Source: Kiritimatiellia bacterium
Lineage (GTDB): Bacteria; Verrucomicrobiota; Kiritimatiellia; RFP12; UBA1067
Direction of reading: 5' to 3'
Length of the DNA stretch: 6,531 nt
Assembly: GCA_016303225.1 (NCBI GenBank)
Contig: JAEDMC010000156.1
Location: 1 to 6,531 of the forward strand
Positions 1 to 6,531 of this stretch are shown here, in pieces. Numbering within the stretch: the stretch's first letter is position 1; each line of letters begins with the position of its first letter. Under the pieces are notes generated by a model. It was not told the DNA's origin and searched no databases. It saw only the letters and a list, made by a program, of their open reading frames with translations. A program made the translations under genes and the position numbers.

Positions 1-2
1 CG

Positions 3-512
3 TCCTTCGCTTCGTTCTCCGAGTATCACGACCGGGTCGTGCTGCTGAACGGATTTTCCAAGTCCTGGGCGATGACGGGCTACCGTCTTGGCTATGCGTG
101 CGGGCCAATTGACATCATCGATGCGATGATGAAGATTCACCAGTACGGCATCATGTCCGCGCCGACGCTCAGCCAGGCGGCCGGCGTCGAGGCGATGGAC
201 CACGGCGACAAGGACGTGGACCGGATGCGCCGCGAGTACAGGAAGCGCCGCGACTTCCTCGTGCCGGCGCTCAATGAGCTAGGCCTCAAGACCGTGATGC
301 CGAAGGGCGCGTTCTACATTTTCTCGGACATCCGCTCGACGGGCCTTACGGACGAGGAATTCGCGCTGAAGCTCCTCAAGGAATTCGGCGTCGCAGTCGT
401 CCCGGGTTCGGCTTTCGGCGCCTGCGGCGCGGGCTTTGTCCGCATGTCCTACGCGACCTCACTCGAAAAGATCAAGCTTGCCGTTGAACGCATCTCCAAC
501 ATGCTCCGATAA
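3..512 (+). CDS. Class I/II PLP-dependent aminotransferase, 3' part only
   Basis: This is the C-terminal part of an aspartate-aminotransferase-fold enzyme that moves an amino group between an amino acid and a 2-oxo acid using pyridoxal phosphate, in the cytoplasm. The frame is open from base 3 to the TAA at 510-512 (169 codons). The 5' end lies outside the window, so the GTG at 39 is internal. The PLP-binding motif GFSKSWAMTGYRLGY is clear, with the Schiff-base lysine codon at 60-62. Further on come the family motif PKGAFYIF and the C-terminal block VRMSYATS, whose arginine (codon 441-443) matches the substrate-carboxylate-binding arginine of the family. Full enzymes are usually 380-400 residues, so more than half is missing here. 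The motifs fit the aspartate/aromatic/alanine-type subgroup I-gamma, but the substrate cannot be decided from this fragment. The next gene begins inside or directly at its 3' end, suggesting co-transcription. Confidence 0.93.
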   Translation, partial: SFASFSEYHDRVVLLNGFSKSWAMTGYRLGYACGPIDIIDAMMKIHQYGIMSAPTLSQAAGVEAMDHGDKDVDRMRREYRKRRDFLVPALNELGLKTVMPKGAFYIFSDIRSTGLTDEEFALKLLKEFGVAVVPGSAFGACGAGFVRMSYATSLEKIKLAVERISNMLR

Positions 513-2775
513 GGAGATTGTCGAAGGGACCATCCGCTCGGTCGTGTTTCACAACGACGAGAGCGGATATACGGTCCTGCACGTTGAGATTCCGAGCGAA
601 TTCGAACTCGCGCGGAATCCGGAGATCACGGTCGTCGGCAAGGCGCAGGCCGTGTGGGAGGGCGAGGACGTCAAGGCCGAGGGCCAGTGGGTGACGGACA
701 AGGTGCACGGCCGCCAGTTCAAGGCCGAGACCCTCACGTGCATTGCGCCGCGGTCGCTGAAGGGCATCGAGCGGTATCTCGCCTCGGGGCTCATCAAGGG
801 GATCGGTCCGGTCCTGGCGAAGCGCATCGTCGATACGTTCGGCGAGGACACGATGATGGTCCTGTCGCACCAGTCGGGACGGCTTCGCGAAGTGCCGAAG
901 CTCGGCAAGGCGAAGATTGAGCAGATCCGCGCGAGCTGGCATCAGAACGAGACGATGCGCGAGAACATGATCTTCGGACAGACCTACGGCATCTCGATCA
1001 TCAAGATGACGAAGATCGTGCGGAAGTACGGTCCCGACGCCATCGCCATCGTGAAGGCCGATCCCTATCGCCTCTGCCGCGACATCTGGGGCATCGGCTT
1101 CGCAACGGCGGACAAGATCGCGCTTTCGGTCGGCATTCCCAAGGACTCGCCTCTCAGAGCGCGGGCGTCGATCTCTCACACGCTCGAGACCGAGGCCGAG
1201 GACGGCGGACACTGCTGGACATACGAGAACGATCTCCTGCTGCACGCGAATGAGCTGACGGGGATCCCGACGGAGGTGCTGTCCGAGGCGCTTGCAGCCG
1301 AGATTGACGAGGGAAGGGTTGTTGTAGAGGGGGGCGGACTTGAGACGGAAGACGGAAGGCGCGAGCGAGAGGACTTGAGACACGAGACTTTAGACAAGTC
1401 TAACGTCTTAAGTCTAAAGTCCTCCTTGCCGCGCAAGGTCTATCTCAAGTCCCTCTACTACTCGGAGCGCGACGTCGCGCGGCGGGTGAAGGCTATTCTT
1501 TCTTCACCTTCACCTCGCGCCTTCACCTCGATTGCGAATGCGATCGCCTGGTGGCAGGCGCGCGCGGGCTTCGAGCTGGCGCCGAAGCAGCACCTGGCGC
1601 TGGAGAACTCGCTTAAGTCGAAGTTCTCGATCATCACGGGCGGACCCGGCGTCGGCAAGACGACGATCATCCGCGCCTTGGTCGAGATCTATCAGAAGAA
1701 GTTTCAGGTTCCCGGTTCCAAGTTCAAGATCGTGCTCGCGGCGCCGACGGGACGCGCGGCGAAGCGGATGTCCGAATCGGTGGGCGTTCCAGCGCAGACG
1801 ATTCACCGGCTCCTGAAGTGGAATCCGGTCAACAACAAGTTCACGTACAATGCGGAGAACCAGCTGGAGGGCGATGTCTTCATCTTCGACGAGACATCGA
1901 TGATCGACGTGAAGCTCGCGTGCGACCTTCTTGCGGCGTTGCCGGATACGGCGACGGTCGTGTGGGTAGGCGATACGGACCAGCTTCCGTCCGTCGGCGC
2001 GGGGAGCGTCCTGGGGGACCTTATCAAGTCCGGCGTCGTTCCCTCGACGAAGCTCGACTTCATCTTCCGCCAGGATACGACGGGTCTCATCGTCACGAAC
2101 GCCCATCACGTGAACGCGGGCGAGCCGCTGGAAATCCGTCAGGGCGACACCGACTTCTACTTCATGCGCTGCGAAGACCCCGGGATGTGCGTGAAGCGGG
2201 CGATCGAGTTCATGACCACGCGTATTCCGCGGAAGTTCGGCATGGATCCCCTGCAGGACGTGCAGGTTCTGGTACCGATGCGGAAGAACGTCCTGGGGAC
2301 GGACAACCTCAATGTCGAGCTGCAGAAGGCGCTCAATCCGCACGGCGACGTCATCATCCGCGGCGGGACGATGTTCCGGGTTGGCGACCGGGTAATGCAG
2401 CTCAGGAACAACTACGACAAGGACGTCTATAACGGCGACATCGGGTTCGTGAAGGCGGTCAACTCCGACGACCGGTCGATGATCGTCAACTTCGACGGGC
2501 GTCCGGTGAAGTACGACGGCGGCGACCTGGACGAGCTGGTGCTCGCCTATGCGACGACGATCCACAAGTCGCAGGGGAGCGAGTATCCGGCCGTCATCGT
2601 GATTCTCCATTCTCAGCACTACGTGATGCTGCAGCGGAACCTCCTGTACACGGCAATCACGCGCGGCAAGCGGCTTGTCCTGCTGATAGGCGTGCCCTAC
2701 GCGATCGACCAGGCGATCAAGACGAATACGGTCCGCGAACGCCGGACATCGCTCGCGGAGAGACTGGCAAATTAA
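484..2775 (+). CDS. recD2: RecD2-like (RecD/TraA family) superfamily 1 DNA helicase
   Basis: ATP-dependent SF1B DNA helicase of the RecD2 type, which acts in DNA repair without RecBC. With the TTG at 484 as start it has 763 residues, near the family size. In order it shows an N-terminal OB-like segment (EGTIRSVVFHNDESGYTVL, residues 14-32), helix-hairpin-helix repeats (GIGPVLAKRI near 105, a second near 135-150, GIGFATADKIA near 203), and the helicase core. The core has Walker A GGPGVGKT (386-393), Walker B DETS (469-472), GDTDQLPS (496-503), FRQ (near 528), IHKSQGSEYP (near 693) and YTAITRGK (near 723). The start is uncertain. The frame has no ATG near its 5' end, and TTG 484, TTG 436 and ATT 517 are candidates; AAGGAG at 511-516 touches ATT 517 with no spacing. 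The gene overlaps the aminotransferase end if TTG 484 is right. A degenerate heptamer array (1337-1421) and a smaller repeat (1485-1530) are translated in the linker before the ATPase core. Confidence 0.93.
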   Translation: MNASPTCSDKEIVEGTIRSVVFHNDESGYTVLHVEIPSEFELARNPEITVVGKAQAVWEGEDVKAEGQWVTDKVHGRQFKAETLTCIAPRSLKGIERYLASGLIKGIGPVLAKRIVDTFGEDTMMVLSHQSGRLREVPKLGKAKIEQIRASWHQNETMRENMIFGQTYGISIIKMTKIVRKYGPDAIAIVKADPYRLCRDIWGIGFATADKIALSVGIPKDSPLRARASISHTLETEAEDGGHCWTYENDLLLHANELTGIPTEVLSEALAAEIDEGRVVVEGGGLETEDGRREREDLRHETLDKSNVLSLKSSLPRKVYLKSLYYSERDVARRVKAILSSPSPRAFTSIANAIAWWQARAGFELAPKQHLALENSLKSKFSIITGGPGVGKTTIIRALVEIYQKKFQVPGSKFKIVLAAPTGRAAKRMSESVGVPAQTIHRLLKWNPVNNKFTYNAENQLEGDVFIFDETSMIDVKLACDLLAALPDTATVVWVGDTDQLPSVGAGSVLGDLIKSGVVPSTKLDFIFRQDTTGLIVTNAHHVNAGEPLEIRQGDTDFYFMRCEDPGMCVKRAIEFMTTRIPRKFGMDPLQDVQVLVPMRKNVLGTDNLNVELQKALNPHGDVIIRGGTMFRVGDRVMQLRNNYDKDVYNGDIGFVKAVNSDDRSMIVNFDGRPVKYDGGDLDELVLAYATTIHKSQGSEYPAVIVILHSQHYVMLQRNLLYTAITRGKRLVLLIGVPYAIDQAIKTNTVRERRTSLAERLAN
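1337..1421 (+). repeat. Degenerate 7-bp tandem array with inverted arm, inside the helicase gene
   Basis: Units of 7 bases run in exact phase from 1337: gacttga, gacggaa, gacggaa, ggcgcga, gcgagag, gacttga, gacacga, gacttta, gac. From 1396 the same word continues in the opposite orientation: aagtcta, acgtctt, aagtcta, aagtc. The arms form an inverted repeat, GACTTTAGAC (1386-1395) with GTCTAAAGTC (1412-1421), and there is also a small palindrome TAGAC-AA-GTCTA at 1391-1402. The array is translated as seven-residue blocks (LETEDGR, REREDLR, HETLDKS, NVLSLKS) lying between the helicase N-terminal part and the segment RKVYLKSLYYSERDV. From memory of RecD2 proteins, the two flanks are normally close together there. 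It is read as an in-frame repeat insertion; origin and mobility are inference. Confidence 0.75.
1485..1530 (+). repeat. Short CTTCACC repeat with 9-bp inverted arms inside the helicase gene
   Basis: CTTCACC occurs at 1502-1508, 1508-1514 and 1521-1527, and the 11-mer CCTTCACCTCG is repeated at 1507-1517 and 1520-1530 (13-base spacing). GGTGAAGGC at 1485-1493 is the exact reverse complement of GCCTTCACC at 1519-1527. The region encodes the low-complexity stretch SSPSPRAFTS just before the helix that leads to Walker A. It resembles the other small arrays in this window but does not keep a strict 7-base period, so membership of the same family is uncertain. Confidence 0.5.
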
Positions 2776-2784
2776 AAGTTGTCT

Positions 2785-2819
2785 GCCATCGACCAACTAC
2801 CATCTACCAACTACCAACT
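2785..2819 (+). repeat. Five 7-bp ACCAACT-type units immediately upstream of the symporter start
   Basis: Five heptamers in exact phase: gccatcg, accaact, accatct, accaact, accaact. The array fills most of the 46-base gap between the helicase stop (2773-2775) and the symporter ATG (2822), ending 2 bases before it. Bases 2792-2819 contain no G at all, so no Shine-Dalgarno sequence is possible there, and the leader should be unstructured. It has the same design as the arrays inside the helicase and dus genes, with a different word. Confidence 0.75.
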
Positions 2820-2821
2820 GT

Positions 2822-4186
2822 ATGAGAGAAAGACTTGCGTCGCGGCTTGGATTTATCCTGCTTTCTGCGGGATGCGCGATCGGCATCGGGAATGTGTGGC
2901 GGTTTCCGTATGTGACGGGACAGTCCGGCGGCGGGTGGTTCGTGCTCATCTATCTGTTCTTCTTGGCTGTGTTGGGCATCCCCGTCCTCGTGATGGAGTT
3001 TGCGGTTGGACGTGCCGCGCAGACGTCGCTCGCGAAGGTGCATGAGACGCTGACGCCGGAATGCAGGGCGTGGCGGGCGCATGGTGTCGCGGGACTTCTC
3101 GGCAACGTTCTCCTGATGATGTTCTACACGACGGTCACGGGCTGGATGATTCTGTACTTTCTTGAGATTGCGACGACGGACTTCTTACAGGATGTCGCTT
3201 CCTGCCAAGGGTATTTCCAGCACGGATTTCTTGGAAAGGCGGGACGACAGCTGTACGCGATGGTCTGCGTCTGCATCGGTTCGGCGGCGGTGTGCGCATT
3301 CGGACTTCAGAAGGGGCTGGAGCGCGTGACCAAATGGATGATGCTGGCGCTTCTGGCGCTCATTGCGATCCTTGCCGTGAACAGCGTCTGTCTTGACGGA
3401 GCGGGGGAGGGGCTTCGCTTCTACCTTGTGCCGGATTTCGCGCGGATGAAGTCCGTCGGCATCCTGACCGTCGTCGCGAACGCGATGAACCAGGCGTTCT
3501 TCACGCTGTCGCTTGGCATCGGCGCGATGACGATTTTCGGGAGCTACATCGGGAAGCAGCGGACGCTTCTCGGCGAGGCGGTGAATGTCGCGGTCCTTGA
3601 TACGGTCGTCGCACTTTGTGCGGGGCTTATCATCATCCCCGCGTGCTTCGCCTACAAGGTCAGTCCAGACCAGGGTCCGGGGCTCATCTTCATCACTTTG
3701 CCAAGGGTGTTTAGGCACATGCCCTGCGCACGGGTCTGGGGGGCTCTCTTCTTCCTCTTCATGAGCTTTGCCTCGCTTTCGACGGTCTTGGCGGTTTTCG
3801 AGAACATCATCGCATGTGTGCGCGACTACACGGGGTGGGGACGGACTGCGGCTTGTGCGCTGGTGGGCGTCGGAATCGCGGTGTTGTCCGTTCCCTGCAT
3901 CCTCGGATTCAATGCGTGGTCCGCCTTTCAGCCGTTCGGCGAAGGATCGAACGTGCTGGACTTCGAGGACTTCCTCGTGAGCGACATCCTCCTGCCGCTC
4001 GGAGCGCTCGCCTTTGCGTTCTACTGCTGCCATCGGTACGGCTGGGGATGGGAGAAGTTTCTCGCGGAGACGAATGCGGGGGAGGGGCTGCGGTTCCCGC
4101 GGTGGGTGCGTCGTTATTGCGCGTACGTGCTGCCGCTCGTCATTGCAACGATCTTCGTACTCGGCTTGATCCGCCGCTTTTCATGA
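2822..4186 (+). CDS. Neurotransmitter:sodium symporter (NSS/SNF) family transporter
   Basis: Inner-membrane secondary transporter of the NSS family, whose bacterial members (LeuT, MhsT, TnaT) import amino acids with sodium; the substrate cannot be told from sequence. It has 454 residues, the size of the 11-helix MhsT-type members. The TM1 signature SAGCAIGIGNVWRFPY (about residues 15-30) contains the unwound segment that binds sodium and substrate. A typical TM6 stretch, AFFTLSLGIGAMTIFGSY, lies near 225-242. I count about 11 hydrophobic helices: roughly 8-28, 38-60, 82-105, 140-162, 168-188, 212-240, 255-280, 300-330, 338-358, 380-403 and 427-450. The ATG at 2822 starts just before the conserved SRLGF N-terminus, so this start is well placed, yet no Shine-Dalgarno precedes it because the ACCAACT array reaches to within 2 bases. 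The stop TGA overlaps the dus ATG (ATGA), suggesting translational coupling. Confidence 0.92.
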   Translation: MRERLASRLGFILLSAGCAIGIGNVWRFPYVTGQSGGGWFVLIYLFFLAVLGIPVLVMEFAVGRAAQTSLAKVHETLTPECRAWRAHGVAGLLGNVLLMMFYTTVTGWMILYFLEIATTDFLQDVASCQGYFQHGFLGKAGRQLYAMVCVCIGSAAVCAFGLQKGLERVTKWMMLALLALIAILAVNSVCLDGAGEGLRFYLVPDFARMKSVGILTVVANAMNQAFFTLSLGIGAMTIFGSYIGKQRTLLGEAVNVAVLDTVVALCAGLIIIPACFAYKVSPDQGPGLIFITLPRVFRHMPCARVWGALFFLFMSFASLSTVLAVFENIIACVRDYTGWGRTAACALVGVGIAVLSVPCILGFNAWSAFQPFGEGSNVLDFEDFLVSDILLPLGALAFAFYCCHRYGWGWEKFLAETNAGEGLRFPRWVRRYCAYVLPLVIATIFVLGLIRRFS

Positions 4187-5094
4187 TTCTGGCTCCGCTT
4201 AGAGGTGTGACGATCCGCTGCTTTCGCGAAGTCTTCGCGGACATCATCCGCGAGACCGGATTCACTGAGGCGGTGACGCCGTTCATTCCGGCGATGGCGG
4301 GTTCTGATCCGCTGAAGGACAGGGAACTGAGGGATCCGGGATCAGGGATTAGGGATCGGGGATCAGGGGTCAGGGTGACGCCGCAGTTTATCGGGAAGGA
4401 TCCGGTGGCATTGCGGGAGTGCCTTGAGAAGGTGAAGGCGGCGGGGTTCGAGACGGCGGATCTCAACGCGGGGTGTCCGTATCCGATGGTGCGCAACAAG
4501 GGCCGCGGAAGCGGACTCTTGCGGACGCCGGACGTCTTGCGGCGAATGCTTGAGGTCGGCTGCGAGGTGATGGGCGCGGGCAAGTTCTCGCTGAAGGTGC
4601 GCCTGGGTGTCGATCGGTCGGACGAGCTTTTGGGGCTTATGCCGATCATCAACGAGTTTCCGCTCCGCTATCTCACGGTCCACGCGCGCACGGCGCGGCA
4701 GATGTACGAGGGAAAGTGCGATGTTGAGCGGTTGCGAGAAATTGAGAAGTTGGCGAAGGTACCGGTGGTCCGGAATGGGGACATCCCGATGCCGGAGGTT
4801 TCAGGGGGTAGGGGTCAGGTTTCAGGGGTCGGGTGTCAGGCTTCTGGAATTGCGGATGGTTCGAGAATTATGATCGGACGAGGGTTCGTGCGGTGGTTGG
4901 GGACGCGGGAGGATTGCAAGGAGTTGCTGGAGAGATACATTGCCGCGTCGCAGGTGGAGCTCTTTGGCGATGCGTCGGTGCTGGGGCGGATGAAGGAGCT
5001 GATTTCCTACTGGAAGGAGCTGCCGCAATGGAAGCGGCGGTGGAATGTCATCAAGATCTGCCGCTCGATCGACGAGCTCAAATCAGCATGCTGA
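4183..5094 (+). CDS. tRNA-dihydrouridine synthase (Dus family)
   Basis: FMN-dependent enzyme that reduces specific uridines in tRNA to dihydrouridine with NADPH. It has 303 residues. The start MILAPLRGVT at 4183 matches the family N-terminus exactly and overlaps the symporter stop in ATGA. Visible hallmarks are the catalytic cysteine in NAGCPYPM (C98, codon 4474-4476) followed by KGRGSGLL, the FMN-site lysine in SLKVRLG (K138), the histidine in VHARTARQMYEG (H167), VVRNGDI, and the phosphate-binding IMIGRG (near 229-234). The motif set resembles the DusC-like group, but the target uridine cannot be assigned. Two 7-bp repeat arrays are translated in frame. One (about residues 48-64, RDPGSGIRDRGSGVR) lies between the first barrel segment and VTPQFIGKDP. 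The other (about 206-222, VSGGRGQVSGVGCQASG) lies between GDIPMPE and DGSRIMIGRG. All catalytic residues are kept, so it is probably functional. The C-terminal codons and stop lie within a 24-bp palindrome. Confidence 0.93.
   Translation: MILAPLRGVTIRCFREVFADIIRETGFTEAVTPFIPAMAGSDPLKDRELRDPGSGIRDRGSGVRVTPQFIGKDPVALRECLEKVKAAGFETADLNAGCPYPMVRNKGRGSGLLRTPDVLRRMLEVGCEVMGAGKFSLKVRLGVDRSDELLGLMPIINEFPLRYLTVHARTARQMYEGKCDVERLREIEKLAKVPVVRNGDIPMPEVSGGRGQVSGVGCQASGIADGSRIMIGRGFVRWLGTREDCKELLERYIAASQVELFGDASVLGRMKELISYWKELPQWKRRWNVIKICRSIDELKSAC
4326..4374 (+). repeat. Seven-unit GATCAGG heptamer array inside dus
   Basis: Units in exact 7-base phase: actgagg, gatccgg, gatcagg, gattagg, gatcggg, gatcagg, ggtcagg. 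The first unit is the weakest, so the left edge is uncertain. Translation gives a 7-residue repeat, RDPGSGI then RDRGSGV. The TGA and TAG triplets inside the units (4328-4330, 4350-4352) are out of the dus frame. The array sits in what is normally a variable loop of Dus proteins before the (V)TPQ(F/I)IGKDP segment, judged from memory of the family. Confidence 0.8.
4799..4847 (+). repeat. Seven-unit KKTCAGG heptamer array inside dus
   Basis: Units in exact 7-base phase: tttcagg, gggtagg, ggtcagg, tttcagg, ggtcggg, tgtcagg, cttctgg. It has the same orientation, a closely related word (xxTCAGG) and the same 49-base span as the array at 4326-4374. Translation gives VSGGRGQ, VSGVGCQ, ASG. It falls in the loop between the GDI segment and the IMIGRG phosphate-binding segment. 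The TAG at 4809-4811 is out of frame. Confidence 0.8.
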
Positions 5095-5100
5095 TTTGAG
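5077..5100. terminator. Perfect 24-bp palindrome over the dus stop codon; possible terminator or processing hairpin
   Basis: CTCAAATCAGCA is followed directly by its exact reverse complement TGCTGATTTGAG. As RNA it can form a 10-bp stem with a CATG loop. The dus stop TGA (5092-5094) lies in the right arm. The sequence after it (GATTTCAATC) has only a weak T run, so it is a poor intrinsic terminator by rule. The position at the end of the upstream gene string still makes termination or 3'-end protection the simplest role. A binding site for a dimeric protein is an alternative. Confidence 0.45.
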
Positions 5101-5123
5101 GATTTCAATCGACAGCCAAAACC

Positions 5124-5174
5124 GGGGATAATCCGTGCAGTTCAATTACCCCCCTTGCGCGAACTCGGGGTTTT
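5124..5174 (+). other. Possible competing hairpins between dus and the tRNA promoter
   Basis: The C-run at 5149-5154 can pair with GGGG at 5124-5127, extended by TAAT/ATTA (5129-5132 with 5145-5148, one bulged A). It can instead pair with GGGG at 5167-5170, which is followed by TTTT. The second pairing is only about 4 bp, but its layout (G-rich arm then T run) resembles a weak intrinsic terminator for readthrough from dus. It overlaps the promoter of the next unit. This is inferred from base pairing alone. Confidence 0.2.
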
Positions 5175-5184
5175 ATGATATACT
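5155..5184 (+). promoter_or_regulatory. Sigma-70-type promoter for tRNA-Thr and tuf
   Basis: The -35 box TTGCGC (5155-5160) is followed after 18 bases by the -10 box TATACT (5179-5184), five of six matches to TATAAT, in an AT-rich stretch. The expected transcription start is near 5190-5192, about 22 bases before the tRNA 5' end. A second -10-like TATGAT lies at 5174-5179 but would leave a spacer of only 13 bases. The position directly before a tRNA/EF-Tu unit supports a strong housekeeping promoter. Confidence 0.65.
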
Positions 5185-5196
5185 ACAAAAGTTTTC

Positions 5197-5210
5197 GTCT
5201 CTAAAGAGAC
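5197..5210. repeat. Short inverted repeat in the tRNA leader
   Basis: GTCTCT and AGAGAC flank a 2-base AA centre, giving a small hairpin (practically a 5-bp stem with a TAAA loop) between the predicted transcription start and the tRNA 5' end, 3 bases before it. It may be a leader element near the RNase P cut, or chance. Confidence 0.3.
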
Positions 5211-5213
5211 TAT

Positions 5214-5289
<76 letters not shown>

Positions 5290-5332
5290 GTCTCAAGCGG
5301 GGGCGGGAACAAGAAGACTAACAACAACTCAC

Positions 5333-5337
5333 AGGAG
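5333..5337 (+). promoter_or_regulatory. Shine-Dalgarno sequence of tuf
   Basis: AGGAG with an 8-base spacer to the ATG at 5346. This is the clearest ribosome binding site in the window and fixes the tuf start. It contrasts with the symporter and helicase genes, which lack a convincing one. Confidence 0.85.
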
Positions 5338-5345
5338 TACTAGCA

Positions 5346-6531
<1,186 letters not shown>

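Noticed and set aside
472..1383. 303-codon open frame on the - strand
   Set aside because: Antisense to the N-terminal half of the helicase, with the same shadow-frame composition and no motif.
1337..1421. Insertion sequence or MITE in the helicase gene
   Set aside because: There is an inverted repeat, but no clear target-site duplication, no transposase, and the sequence is fully explained by heptamer units in two orientations.
1510..2796. 428-codon open frame on the - strand
   Set aside because: Antisense to the conserved helicase core. The Arg/Asp/Val/His-rich translation is typical of a shadow frame in GC-rich coding DNA.
2779..3045. Small open frame starting in the helicase-symporter gap
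   Set aside because: It runs through the symporter gene in a different frame, has no domain, and its start lies beside the heptamer array.
3185..4033. 282-codon open frame on the - strand
   Set aside because: Antisense to the symporter, and very rich in charged residues because it mirrors codons of a membrane protein.
3814..4182. Longer dus reading frame starting near 3814
   Set aside because: The upstream part overlaps the symporter coding region in another frame. MILAPLRGV at 4183 is the conserved Dus N-terminus and has an ATGA coupling to the previous gene.
1337..4847. CRISPR array as explanation for the short repeats
   Set aside because: Units are 7 bases with no spacers, the words differ between sites, and they are translated inside genes. 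No cas genes are visible.

Overview
The window is a GC-rich bacterial chromosome segment in which every recognisable gene lies on the + strand. In order it holds the 3' part of a PLP aminotransferase gene, a RecD2-type helicase gene, an NSS-family sodium symporter gene, a tRNA-dihydrouridine synthase gene, tRNA-Thr(GGT), and a tuf gene (EF-Tu) cut by the window end. The tRNA-Thr/tuf pairing is a common bacterial arrangement. The EF-Tu switch I region is longer than the Escherichia coli form and reads KILTI where most EF-Tus have RGITI. From memory, unverified, similar EF-Tu variants occur in Verrucomicrobiota/Kiritimatiellota-like (PVC) bacteria, so that is my weak taxonomic guess.

Bases 1-5094 look like one tightly packed transcription unit. 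The helicase frame overlaps or abuts the aminotransferase end. The symporter follows the helicase by 46 bases, and the symporter and dus genes share an ATGA stop/start overlap. The four products (amino-acid metabolism, DNA repair, amino-acid-type transport, tRNA modification) do not form an obvious pathway, so this reads as a housekeeping string. A perfect 24-bp palindrome overlaps the dus stop codon. A separate promoter (TTGCGC, 18 bp, TATACT) then drives tRNA-Thr and tuf.

The most unusual content is a set of short degenerate tandem arrays, most with an exact 7-base period, each built from a different word. They are GACTTKA with an inverted arm inside the helicase gene, ACCAACT just before the symporter start codon, and GATCAGG and KKTCAGG at two places inside dus. 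A looser CTTCACC array lies in the helicase gene. The intragenic arrays fall in apparent linkers or loops, keep the frame open, and are translated into 7-residue peptide repeats (3 x 7 bases = 7 codons). They look like a dispersed heptamer-repeat family that has invaded genes in frame. I see no arrays in the aminotransferase, symporter or tuf coding regions.

Other points of interest are a C in place of the near-invariant U55 in the T-loop of tRNA-Thr, the missing conventional start codon of the helicase gene, and the lack of a Shine-Dalgarno sequence before the symporter.
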